This document shows, one piece after another, positions 53,940 to 64,000 of a stretch of 64,000 nt of DNA. The notes below the pieces were generated by a model that worked only from the letters and a program-made list of their open reading frames with translations, was not told the DNA's origin and ran no database searches. The position numbers and the translations under genes are program-made. The DNA is from Dugong dugon (Eukaryota > Chordata > Mammalia > Sirenia > Dugongidae). Location: positions 6,246,001 through 6,310,000 of the forward strand of contig CM057474.1 in assembly GCA_030035585.1 (NCBI GenBank). The letters run 5' to 3'. Within the stretch, counting starts at the first letter, position 1; each line of letters begins with the position of its first letter.

Positions 53940-55998
53940 ATACCAACAAAAAGTGAGGTTATACATGCGCAAACTTGAAGGTAAGTGCAGTATTCACAAT
54001 TCATTAATTTTTGGCATTCATGCTATACAGTGACAATTGCTAGATTCTACCAAGCCCTGAGCCCATGGATGCTGTATTTTCTTCCTCTTTTTGTGGTGCA
54101 GTTGAGCGTAACTCTTAGCACAAGCCGCTGTCATAGCCTGAGAATTTCATGGTTTATTTTCTGGTATTTAATAGAAAATAATAGAAAACACTCAAAAAGC
54201 AGGATTTTAAGAATTAAAAATTTTAACAACACTGAAGGGAGTACACTAAGCAAATTCTCCATTAAAGACTATTCTCTGGAGAAAAACTAGAAACGCTAAG
54301 TCTCACAGAACTGTTACTTATTGCCAGTTACAGGGAGATATTAAAAATGTCTTCACTAACTAAGAACGTGAAAGAAGGAAACAGAACAAAATGGCTTTGG
54401 TGTACTGTATATAATGATTTACTTTAGAAATCACACATACACACACATATGGAAATTTTAGTATTTAGTTTTGTTGATATATGTCATGTAAAAGAATTTA
54501 GTACAAACTATGTTTTGCTCAAAAATTTGTGTGATTAATGCATTGATTTAACTTCCCAATGTGGACTGCTGCTAGGCAGATTCTGATATTATTTATTTTT
54601 ATTAGTTTATAATATGTCAATTTTTCTTGCTTATCTGTCAACTCCCAGAAAAATACATAAATCAAAAATGTAGCAATGTGGACACTAACAAGACATAATT
54701 ATTGTAGGGTCTGTCCTCCTTTAAAGAAAAAATGCAATTACCTATCAGAATGCTGCCGGGATTAGGTCAGAATTTGCATAATACTGACTCATATTTTCTT
54801 AACAATTTTAACATCAGACAATAGCTTTTGCAAATCTATAATCCCTTATTATTTTCTGGCTTTATTTTTTGGACTTAAGTAAGCAGTTCAGTCAAAACAA
54901 GATAATTATTAGAATCTAACCCAAGGAAAGCTTTAATTACTTACTGTCATGTTGTTAGGATTAGGTCAGGTTTTTATACGTTTTTTATATTTAAAGTAAC
55001 ACAAGGCAATTAAGCTCACCTAAATGAAATTTTGTTTTTTGCAATTAAATTTATTCATTTTCTACAGATAAATATTTAATAGAAAATACTTCAATCATTG
55101 TATGAGCTTCAGGAAAAACAAATTCTACTTCAGCCCAATCTCCAAACAACGTTTCTAAGGCTGGTGTTATTCAGCAGTTAGAGGGCTCACCGTCAAGAGA
55201 TGATGAAAATTTGGAAAATGTTAACTGCTATAAAATAATAGCTGCTAATGTGTAGGATTATGAAACACCCAGTAGCAGAATGAGTAACAAATAGATCCTC
55301 TCTGAAGTCCTGAAGGCTGGGGGTGCGATCTGGGGTTAAGTAACCATGATATATTTATAGAGGGCAAGGGATCACCATAAAATAAAGCGGCAAATAGTAA
55401 AGAAGTCAATGTAAAAGAGAGGCCAGGGATTTAGGGTATAGAGATCATAAATTTTCATCGATATAAACAGCCTGTGTACCTCAGGAGTTGAGGTTTAGCT
55501 ATAATTTCAGGTCTGACCTATAGGCCTTTTGTGTTCACAGTGCATGCAAGATCAAGATGCCACCTAAGGAGGTATAAAGACAAAGCAGGGAGAGAGAAAG
55601 GAGAAAAAAGGTTTCAGATCTGTGTGATTTATTCACATAATCATCCCCAAATCCATCCCAAACTCAACAGCACAGTAGTTGAGAAGATTTTATTGTCTCA
55701 CTAAATTACATTTAATTCTTAGCATAGCATATCCTATAAACAAGCAGTGTGAATGATGTCTCCTCCACCCTGCTCTGCCAAAGGAAAACGGTTCCATTTT
55801 TATGCATGGCTTCCTAGAAGATCATTGTCACTTTCTCTGTATAGTTCAGACTTCTACATTTACATGTTTTAATTTTAAACAAGTATTTTAAAACCCCCTT
55901 AAAACTTAGTGGCTGAAAGAAAACTTACTGGTAAAACAAGCTTGTTTAATGGCTTGCACAAAAGCAGTAACAGCAAGCAAATCAACACAGTAGAAGAA
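53940..55998. other. Unassigned AT-rich stretch
   Basis: About 2 kb with no recognisable mobile element or gene. A short motif 'attaggtcag' occurs at about 54764 and again near 54960. Confidence 0.35.
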
Positions 55999-56008
55999 CT
56001 ATTAAGTA

Positions 56009-56209
56009 TTTAAGGAGACTTGGTGGTACAGTGGTTAAGCACTTGGCTGCTAACCAAAAGTTGACAGTTCGGACTCACCAGCTGCTCCCTGGGAGAAAGA
56101 TGTGACAGCGTGCTTCCGTAAAGACTTACAGCCTTGGAAACCCTATGGGGGCAGTTCTACCTTGTCCTTTAGGGTTGCTAGGAGTCAGAATTGACTCTAT
56201 GGCAGTGGA
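56009..56209 (+). repeat. AfroSINE, long type
   Basis: 'gagacttggtggtacagtgg', 'cacttggctgctaaccaaaa', 'gagaaagatgtgacagcgtg' and the tail 'gtcagaattgactctatggc'. It has a perfect 9-bp target duplication, tattaagta (56000-56008 and 56210-56218). Confidence 0.9.
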
Positions 56210-56394
56210 TATTAAGTAGTTAGCCTTTAGGAATTACCCTGAAGTGGAATACTGGGTGGCTCTTTTAAAACAAAAAAAAAAAAGGAAGTGGCATGAAGAC
56301 TCTGACTTTTACTCAGGATCATTGACTTTAATATATGTAGGCACTGAAATAAGCTTTGTTTTCTAAATTGCCACTTAAGGAACAAATTATATTA

Positions 56395-56570
56395 TTGTGT
56401 TTGTGTGTGTGCATATATGTAATATATATATCTAAATATATATTAACCTGTCTCCATATCTATATGTGTATATACATGTATATAGTCACATAGCGTGGTT
56501 TGGGGACATAGCTACTCTTTCTGTCTCTCTCTGTCTCACACACACACACACACAGACACACACACAGAGT
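56395..56570. repeat. TA-, TG- and CA-rich simple repeats
   Basis: A GT/TA-rich stretch (56395-56485) is followed by a (CA)n run (56535-56568). Confidence 0.85.
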
Positions 56571-58180
56571 TACCAGACTAGAGAAGGCAGTGTTTCACAT
56601 AAAGGTAGCCTAAGGAAATGATATATGAATTGTACCTATTTTTTTTATTGTGAATCGTTTATTTAGTCTTTTTAATTAAGATCTCAGAAAGTGTACTCCA
56701 ATACATTCACTTGAGTATTCAGTTCTAACTTAAAAAAAGAAAATTGTTTTTTCTAAATAGTTGATGGCATCACCTGTATTCCCATCTAAGATAAAATGTG
56801 CAGTTTGTTTATTGGCTTTTTCTCATTTTTCCACTGTCAGAAATGAAATGCACCAGGCGAGTTTGGAATGGTGTTTCAAATAACAAAATCTGAAGACTGG
56901 AGCCCCACCTCAGCAGGCTCCGAATGGCTGGGCTCTTTTCTTCCGCCACTAGGTTGCACTGTTGTACAGAAAACAAAACCTACATGTGCTCTACTGCGTA
57001 AGAATAGCTGCATGCTAGGAGGAACCTTATACTGTTGTACTGTTTTCACTTACAACAGAAAGAGAAGATCAAGACAGAAGGCTGGTATTTGAACATGTTT
57101 TCTTTTTCCTGAAAGCCAGGGCCACTGTTTCTTCGAAGGTAGCCAGAGGATACTCAATTTTTAATTTTTTGGTAGCGATTAAAGGGTGTAAATGAAGGTC
57201 AGGGTGGCTGGGAAGGGATGCTGGTCAACATTTCTCAAACTCGGATATAAAGGCCTTTTTAAATATTTTGGTAGATGTTCTCCCTTTTAGGCAGCGGGAA
57301 AACGATTTCTGGTAACTTTTCCTCTGGACCCAGGCATTGTTTAAAAGTAAAATTTGATAAAGACGAACTAAGGGCTTTTGCTAATATTTATGTTTGAGTA
57401 GATAATTATGACTATATCATTTACTAATTTTTTTCTACTGGCATCATACGAAATATATTGCTCTTCTTATATGCAAAAAAATGACGGGAAGCAGAGATTC
57501 TTACTGTACTTGACATTATTCAAACCATATTAAGGGAAAATTCGTAGGATTGCCTTTGTGTCTGTGAGCATAGTTCTCTGTCTACTTACGGGCTGTACTT
57601 TATCAAGGAAATTACTTACAGAGGATCTAGTAGGAGAAAAAAAAAAACTATTCCTTTAGTTCTGGTGTAAATCACTGGGAATTTTTGCTTCATGGATTAG
57701 CACCTCTTGTAACCCTCTTCTCTTTAGGGCAGTAAGCTGAGACAATCATAATGAAGAACAGAGCTATCGGCTACCACCACCACAAAAAATAGGTCATCAA
57801 AAAGACCTGAGTCTGGAACTGGTTAATTCAGTTGGCTTCATATAAGCCTCATATTTGGTCACTGCCCTAGTTGAAGGTTTTGAACATTTTACTAACAACT
57901 TTCACTCCACCTAATTGATTTCTTACTGTGTGACAAGAGCTGATGAAGTTTTGGTCCATGGGCAGGAAGCAAAACAAAACTCATGAATTATACAAATATG
58001 TATTGCATGAATATTAACTCATATATGGCACAAACTTTGGAGAAAGACTTATGTTTATGAAAAATCAGGTGTCTCATTTGTAGGAATAAAGGTCTTACAG
58101 GATTTGAGTGTTAGAAGTTTTCCCCAAAGAGGCTACATTTTCTATACTACTACCTGCAGTTCAGGTGTGAAGGCACAGAA
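56571..58180. other. Unassigned stretch
   Basis: No repeat family or gene is recognised. The open frame at 56868-57092 lacks domains and context. Confidence 0.3.
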
Positions 58181-58184
58181 TCCG

Positions 58185-58256
58185 GCAACATTTTGTTCTG
58201 TTACACGTAAGATTGCCGTGAGTCGGAACCCCCTTTAAGGCAACTAACAACAACAG
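58185..58256 (+). mobile_element. RTE LINE 3' tail fragment
   Basis: 'acattttgttctgttacacg', 'taagattgccgtgagtcgga' and 'caactaacaacaacag' match the last 70 bp of RTE copy 2 (20120-20187). Confidence 0.7.
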
Positions 58257-58554
58257 CACCTATCTGTTGTAGACAGATTGTATTCAGTTTTTAATAAATT
58301 CCAGGAATGAAATTTTACAGCTTTACCTCACTGTCACCATTTACCCATATAGTTAAGTTATGGTTTACACTGTAGTGAGTCTGCTTCCTTTCCAGGTGGG
58401 TTCCAAAGAAATAGAAGTTAATATTATCTGTGTGCCAAAAAATTGTTTATATTTCCTTTCAGTTTTCTTGGTCCTTTTCAATATGCCAATTCCTTTAGCC
58501 TTTCTTCAAAGGTGCTGTTGTCCAGCATGTCCAGCATTTTAAAACTTTTAAAAT

Positions 58555-58612
58555 ATGGTCAGCAGAGTGCCTGACATATGGCGGGCACTCTATAAATATT
58601 GAATGGAAAAAT
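58555..58612 (+). repeat. MIR or L2 3' end fragment
   Basis: 'gagtgcctgacatatggcgg', 'gcactctataaatattgaat' is the shared 3' end text of MIR and L2. It is too short to decide between them. Confidence 0.5.
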
Positions 58613-58649
58613 ACATGTATTTACTAACTAAATTAAAAAAAAAACCAAC

Positions 58650-58790
58650 CAATTGCCATTGAGTCAATTACAACTCCTCAGAAGTAGATTGCCAGTCTTT
58701 TCTCCCGAGGCACCTGTTGGTGGATTCACACACCAATCTTTCAGTTAACAGCCTAGCATGTTAACCATTTGCACCACCCAGGGACTCACT
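58650..58790 (-). repeat. AfroSINE, type B
   Basis: 'ccaattgccattgagtcaat', 'ttctcccgaggcacctgttg' and 'gcaccacccagggactc' give a reverse type B copy with a damaged tail side. Confidence 0.75.
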
Positions 58791-59286
58791 TACAAAAAAT
58801 AGAAAACATATTTGCTAACCTTGAGAAATTTATGGTGGAGTCAGAGAAAGGAGGCAAGACGTACAGAGAGAATCTGAAAATAATAAGAAATTAGGTACTC
58901 TATCATGTGGTATACATTCAAGTCCTCCTTGGCGCTCAAAGAAGAGACAATCGTTGTTGGACAACAATTTAACAACAATTCATTCAGGATACAAGCCATT
59001 TGTTAAGCTATTCATTCAGCAATTACCTAATCTAATCTTCCAGGTAGTGGTGAGGTACTGTATGTATGAAACATTGAATTCAGATACAAAGTATTCAAAG
59101 ATGATAGAAATAAAGGATTCTAGCCTGGAGAAGAGAATCAAGAAAGAAAACATCAAACCGAGGCACAGCTTTTAAGAAAGTGGTGATCCTGTGCTGAGGT
59201 GTGAACAAAGTAGATTAGTTTTGTCTGTGAGACCTTTGATGGAAAATTAGGATGAACAGTTTAAATTCATCTAATTGGTAATCAAG

Positions 59287-59472
59287 ACGTTCAAGAGCAA
59301 GTTTCAGAGTCTCTTCTGACATCCGTTTTGGTCTTTTCTTTCTTTCCTGTCTTTTTAATGAACTCTTGCTTTCTTCGGGTATAATGTCCTTGATGCCATT
59401 TCACAGTTCATCTGGTCTTCGGTCATTAGTGTTTGGAACCAACTTGACAGCACCTAACAATAACAAAAATTA
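59287..59472 (+). mobile_element. RTE LINE insertion with 5' inversion
   Basis: The left 150 bp ('agagcaagtttcagagtctc', 'ttctgacatccgttttggtc') is in minus orientation and matches RTE copy 1 at about 8500-8620. It joins a short plus-oriented 3' tail ('acttgacagcacctaacaat', 'aacaaaaatt') at about 59438. This is the arrangement produced by twin priming. Confidence 0.6.
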
Positions 59473-59719
59473 GTAATCGGGTAATACTGAAGATTCTTAC
59501 ACAGGAGAATCTAAGGTGTACTTTTAGAAATAATTATTGCTGTTAGGAATGGATTCACTGAAGACAACGACAAAGTAAGCTCAGCTGGTTCTTTAATTTT
59601 TTGAAGGCATAAAATGCTGTCTGGGTACTCATGAATTTTTACTAATAAATTTTAGAATTGTATATGATTATATAGGACTACCCTTTTGTAAGGCAGAATG
59701 CTGTTAATTAATATTATAT

Positions 59720-59780
59720 AATAGTACCTAGCACAATGCCTGGAACGTAATTCATGCTCACCAAATTCTTGTGTAATTTA
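59720..59780 (+). repeat. L2/MIR 3' end fragment
   Basis: 'gtacctagcacaatgcctgg', 'aacgtaattcatgctcacca' resembles the 3' end of L2 or MIR. It is short and diverged. Confidence 0.4.
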
Positions 59781-60112
59781 AATCTATTTGGATTTCTCAC
59801 AGATCGATCCATACTTTAAAATTGTCAGGTATACTCACCAGTGAATCCAAATGTATCAATATTAAATAAATGTTTTCTGACTATTATATTGTTTTCTTCT
59901 CAATCTCAAGTATTGAGGGTTCTGTATTACTAATTAGATCGATGGTTTCTCAATTAACTACAACTTTCATTAAGGTATGTATTTGCAGAAATATATGTAT
60001 GGTATCCAGAACTGATACTTGTGTGCAAAAATCTGTGAGTTTTCTTTTTGTTTAAAGTAGAAGGACTGATAATTTTTATGGAATCTGAAATAGCAATTTA
60101 ATTTAAACTTCT

Positions 60113-60323
60113 ACCCAAAACCAAATCTGTTGCTTTCTAGTCGATTCTGACTCATAGCAACCCTATAGGACAGAGTAGAACTGCCCCATGTGGCTTCCAA
60201 GGTTGTAAGTCTTTATGGAAGCAGATTGCCACAACTTTCTCCCATGGAGCAATTGGTGAGTTCGAACTGGTGACCTCTCGGTTAGCAACCAAGTGCTTTA
60301 ATCACTGAGCCACCAGGGGTTCT
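60113..60323 (-). repeat. AfroSINE, long type
   Basis: 'aaaccaaatctgttgctttc', 'gtcgattctgactcatagca', the long-type 'gattgccacaactttctccc' and 'gagccaccaggggttct'. Complete reverse copy. Confidence 0.9.
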
Positions 60324-60347
60324 TAATGAATACATACCAAAGCAAAC

Positions 60348-60502
60348 AAACCCATGGCCTTAATTCAATTCCGACTCACAGAACCCTATAGGACAGAGTA
60401 GAACTTCCCCATAGAGTTTCCAAGGAGTGGCTGGTGGATTTGAACTGCTAACCTTTTGGTTAGCAGCTGAGCGCTTTAATCACTGTGGTACCAAGTCTCC
60501 AC
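60348..60502 (-). repeat. AfroSINE, short type
   Basis: 'acccatggccttaattcaat', 'gtttccaaggagtggctggt' and 'ggttagcagctgagcgcttt'. It lies 25 bp from the previous SINE, in the same orientation. Confidence 0.85.
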
Positions 60503-60945
60503 TATATACATAGCAGATATAAATACCAACTGTATAAAAGATGATAAAAATATTATATTTGGGCATTTCACTATAGTAGGACAACATCTAAGAATATGGG
60601 TATGAATTCTGTATCCATCTTCTCCATAAGATGGTGCATAAGGAGAATACCAATTACATTAAAAATCTAAGTATAGATGTGCTGGCAAATATGAAAGATA
60701 AATCTGTGAGATTCACTACAGATTTCTGAAAATTCTTCATCATTTAGCATGGACTTGAAATCATATTATTTTCTCTTATTTTTCCAATATAAAGTGGGAA
60801 GAGTACCATACTCTATCCATAGGAAGGGTGAATCAGCTGTTCCAGGTGATCAGTAAACAGAATATAAAGAAATAGGCTCCTCGCACTGTTTTAATTGCTG
60901 TTTTCGTTGCTCCCTTTCCATGTTGGTTAATGGTTCCACCCGGTG

Positions 60946-61112
60946 CGTCGTTGTTGTAGTTAGTTGCTGTGACTTGATTCTGATTCATGGTCACCCTAAG
61001 TGGAAGCCGATCTCCAGGCCTTACTTCCAAGGCACTTCTGGGGGTGGGTTCAAACTGCCAACCTTCCGATTAGCAAGCAGTGCAGCACTGAACCATTTGC
61101 ACCACACAGACA
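60946..61112 (-). repeat. AfroSINE, type B
   Basis: Tail complement 'gtcgttgttgtagttagttg', then 'gattctgattcatggtcacc', the type B middle 'caaggcacttctgggggtgg' and head 'gcaccacacagac'. The overlapping plus-strand open frame is not a gene. Confidence 0.8.
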
Positions 61113-61805
61113 TTAGCCTGCTGTAATTGATTTATTTGATCTCTTTTGCAAATGCATAGTGCAAAATTCATAAGAGGAAAAATTATTTTAAAATTATTTT
61201 TAAATATGGAAGTTTGGCTAAATCGCTAATGCTTCCTTATCTTTGGAGTAGTTTTAGAGCTCTAGGAATTAAAAAGGATGATGAAGGAGGAAGACAATAA
61301 TTGAGTAAGTTGAGCTAGGCATGAATAAGCCATTACTTTTCCAGGTTCTTTTCTTCATGTAATGACATTTTAGTTTTCACACTTTATTTTTGTGAGGGAA
61401 CAGTTGCTCTTTCTGAATCTGCACATATTTGTCTTTGCAATCAACATCACTAGGCTCGCACCTACTAAGAAACCATTTTATTTGGTTTTTATTAACTTAG
61501 TGGTGGATTTGGCTAGGGTGTTCTTGCTGCTAAGAGGCCTAGTCTTAAGCATTTGATGAACGAGATGAGAATGCCAACAAGAAGATCCCCTTGCTCCTGT
61601 TCACAGATGTTATGAGCCTTGTTGGCCTTCAGTATGGACTGTGAAAACAATGACGGGCAAATACAATTCACTGGTATGTGCTTGCCCTGTAGACGGTCAT
61701 GGAATCGTGGCAGGTAAAGATACATAGTGAGCTAGTTCAGTAACAATGATTCTCTGCTCCTCCATATTGATTCAGTACATAACTAACTGAAATGTAAATA
61801 TATAT
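61113..61805. other. Unassigned stretch
   Basis: The minus-strand frame at 61513-61725 has no domain I can name. A retrocopy fragment is possible, but I see no parent gene, poly(A) tail or target duplication. Confidence 0.3.
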
Positions 61806-61808
61806 TAA

Positions 61809-61880
61809 AAAAAACCATTGCTCTTGAGTCTATTCTGACTAATAGCAACCAGATAGGACAGAGTAGAACTGTCTCATATA
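61809..61880 (-). repeat. AfroSINE tail fragment
   Basis: 'aaaccattgctcttgagtct', 'attctgactaatagcaacca' and 'gacagagtagaactgtc' give the 3' third of a reverse SINE. Confidence 0.7.
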
Positions 61881-61890
61881 TGTATATATA

Positions 61891-62115
61891 CCAAAAAAAC
61901 CAAACCCATGGTCATCGAGTCGATTCCGACTCATAATGACCCTGTAACAACCCTATAGGACAGAGTAGAACTACCCCATAGGGTTTCCAGGGCTGGAAAT
62001 CTTTACAGAAGCAGACTGCCACATCTTTCTCCCACAGAGCGGCTGGTGGGTTCGAACCGCCAATCTTTGGCTTAGCGGCCTAGGGCTTAACCACTCTGCC
62101 ACCAGGGGCTCTCTC
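61891..62115 (-). repeat. AfroSINE, long type
   Basis: Complete reverse long-type copy: 'acccatggtcatcgagtcga', 'gactgccacatctttctccc', 'ggcttagcggcctagggctt', ending 'ccaccaggggctctctc'. It has a perfect 10-bp target duplication, tgtatatata (61881-61890 and 62116-62125), within TA-rich DNA. Confidence 0.88.
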
Positions 62116-62125
62116 TGTATATATA

Positions 62126-64000
62126 TAAAGAAAACACTTGTTAATTTATTGACACTAAAGTTAAGTACACATATACACATGCACACATTTTAAAACACCC
62201 ACAAATACACACACACGTTTGGAATGTGGAACCAAAATTAAAATATAAATCCAAATTACCCTCTAAAATGCATATGTTAATGCACCATGTAACACATTTT
62301 ATCATAGTTATTGACACAGGTGATGTACCTTCTTTTTTCACGTCCCTCTCCCTGTCCCGTTCGGATCACCCTTCCTCCCCGCACAATCCTTCTTCCTGAT
62401 TCTCCCCCTCAACCTTCCAAGTGTAATTTCCCTTGGCTAAAGGTACTTTATATTTATTATAATAACTCTCACTCTCTCTTTCAATCTCTTTTAGTAGAAG
62501 CAATAAGCTGACTGATGGCTAGAAAATTGGCTCAGGAAACTCTCTCTTTCTCTGTCTTCCTTCACACACACGATTCTTCTCTCACTTTCCTTGTTAGACT
62601 GGTGAGCAAATTTAACCTGTGACTCTATCACATAGTCATCATTAAGCCAGCATATTTCAGTCCCGTTTCTACTCAAACATGTCTGTAAGATGTGACTGAG
62701 GTTTCTCATTATAATTCTAGGGGGTGACAGTCTGTGTATGAAGTCCTGGGCATATAATACATGCAAAGTTATTGAAAATATTTCACTTATCTCTTACCCT
62801 GTACCACCTCCATGGTAAACGCATAAAAGCATGTAAGGGTAACTTTTCTGAGCTTCTGAGAAAATTAAATTATTTTAACTGCTCTTTTTTGTGTGTGTGT
62901 TTCCTGAGGGGGGAAGAAGCTGTGGCATCAACAAAATATGTTCGTTTTTATTAAGGAAATCACAACTAGAAAAATGATAAATATTAGCAATAGGAGGAAC
63001 AGAGACTAGAAATGGAATTTTTAAGCTGGAATGTTACATTGGTCACACAGTAAGAACACAGGGAGATAAACATGGTTAAAATGTTAAATAGCATTTTAAA
63101 AATATATGTTCAATGTTTATAATTTCAAATGCTATAGTCTTCCCGGTGATAAGCAATATGGAGACCACCATGACGTACTTCTGTGAAATTTTGAAATTTA
63201 ACACGTAATTTGGCTTCACATTTTTAATCAAAGCCTTTCACTGAGGTCCTCTACATTTCTTGAAATGGTTTTTTTTAAATGCCAAGTTAATACAATTGCT
63301 ATGCTTATTAAACATTCTTAAATTTAAAAACTAAATATTCTTAAAAGGTGAATTAATTAAATCTGTCTGAATAAGAGGTGTTTGTATATAATATGATGTA
63401 TCATATATACCGGCCAAGGAGCTGTATTAGCATTCATGCATAGCATGCCCCTGGTGACAGAGTGGAAGCTGAACCACCACAGATCAGAAAGGCCCTCAGT
63501 GGCTGATCTACTCCTCTCCTAGAAAAGCACTGCCCTGTTGCTTCCTCCCTCCGATAACATTGGATCAATGGTTTTCTCCTTGCTGTTTTTCTTTTTCAAA
63601 GAAAGCTCAGGCAGATTTGGCCCATGACATTTCCCCTAACGTTACCAGTCCTCCTTTCAGGGAAATTAAAATTTTTCTAGAATTAGAAATTCGGTAGGCT
63701 TCACAAGAGGATCTTAATATTTAAATTACTTTTTTGTTATTGTTTTATTAAGTTTTTAGCAAAAAATTTTCCCCACCTCTGAAGAAGCTGCCCTGGTAAA
63801 GAATACACTCTGATGCTCTGGACATGGGGGTGCACATTGGAAGCTTGAGCTCTACATCTAGCCTTGAAGCATGTTTTCATTTGCCTTCACAGCATTGTCT
63901 TAGCATGCTATTTAAAATATTGAAATGGTTGCCACTATACAAATTAGAAGATTTTACATGGAAAGTCAGATTCCTGACTTCTCAAAAAAACCAACCGAAA
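62126..64000. other. Unassigned stretch to the window end
   Basis: CA-rich text lies at 62160-62218 and a short (GT)n at 62890-62901. No named repeat or gene. The piece 63420-63620 has a more balanced base composition than its flanks, but I can assign no function. Confidence 0.35.

Noticed and set aside
56868-57092. Possible exon in an open frame
   Set aside because: No flanking splice sites in frame, no domain, and no neighbouring exon-like frames.
61513-61725. 70-codon minus-strand open frame, possible gene fragment
   Set aside because: No motif, splice context or parent gene is recognised. It is too short to support.
1815-62115. tRNA genes
   Set aside because: The tRNA-like motifs all belong to AfroSINE heads. 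None folds with a complete tRNA layout outside a SINE.

Overview
The window reads as nuclear DNA of an afrotherian mammal, most probably an elephant or a close relative. It has a mammalian base composition and old pan-mammalian repeats (MIR, L2, MER5A, MLT1, old L1M, Tigger). Over these lie lineage-specific insertions: more than 20 copies of a tRNA-derived SINE that I recognise as the afrotherian AfroSINE, RTE-type LINEs whose tails resemble the SINE tail, two long elephant-type L1 elements, and a family of about 515-bp LTRs with 5-bp target duplications. The species is inferred from repeat content; I saw no single-copy marker.

I found no host protein-coding exon, tRNA, rRNA or snRNA gene that I can support. 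Every open frame that resembles a protein belongs to a transposable element, and all of those are broken. The window is best read as intergenic or deep intronic sequence.

Layout: 1-6.8 kb holds MIR, MER5A and AfroSINEs. At 6.8-9.55 kb an RTE LINE (minus strand) sits inside an AfroSINE with a 7-bp target duplication. At 9.9-11.1 kb is the 3' end and 3' LTR of a MaLR-type element. At 11.1-15.84 kb is L1 copy A (minus), whose 5' UTR contains an array of about 50-bp units and whose ORF1 contains a four-fold 21-bp repeat. At 16.8-19.0 kb is a LINE 3' end followed by the 3' end of an ERVL element. At 19.1-20.2 kb is a second RTE (plus), with a readable YADD reverse-transcriptase core. At 20.8-22.9 kb an old L1M 5' region is split by a third RTE. 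At 24.5-29.5 kb are old L1M and L2 pieces and an MLT1 LTR split by a younger solo LTR. At 29.8-35.45 kb is L1 copy B (minus), interrupted by a nested LINE 3' end with a 12-bp target duplication. At 35.5-47.9 kb are MLT1 LTRs, a three-level nest (MER5A, MLT1, AfroSINE), a small Tigger DNA transposon with TA duplications, L2, a solo LTR and a MIR split by two SINEs. At 47.9-64 kb the DNA is mostly AT-rich and unassigned, with scattered MIR, AfroSINE and RTE tails and simple repeats.

There is no gene system to assemble here. What can be reconstructed is a history of nested insertion: ancient MIR, MER5A and L2, then MLT1, then lineage LTRs and L1, then RTE and AfroSINE. The AfroSINE ends resemble the RTE 3' end, which fits mobilisation of the SINE by RTE enzymes. 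Nothing here supports a previously undescribed functional system. The points most worth a second look are the L1 copy A 5' UTR monomer array, its ORF1 heptad expansion, and an in-frame RTE deletion that removes exactly the catalytic YADD block.
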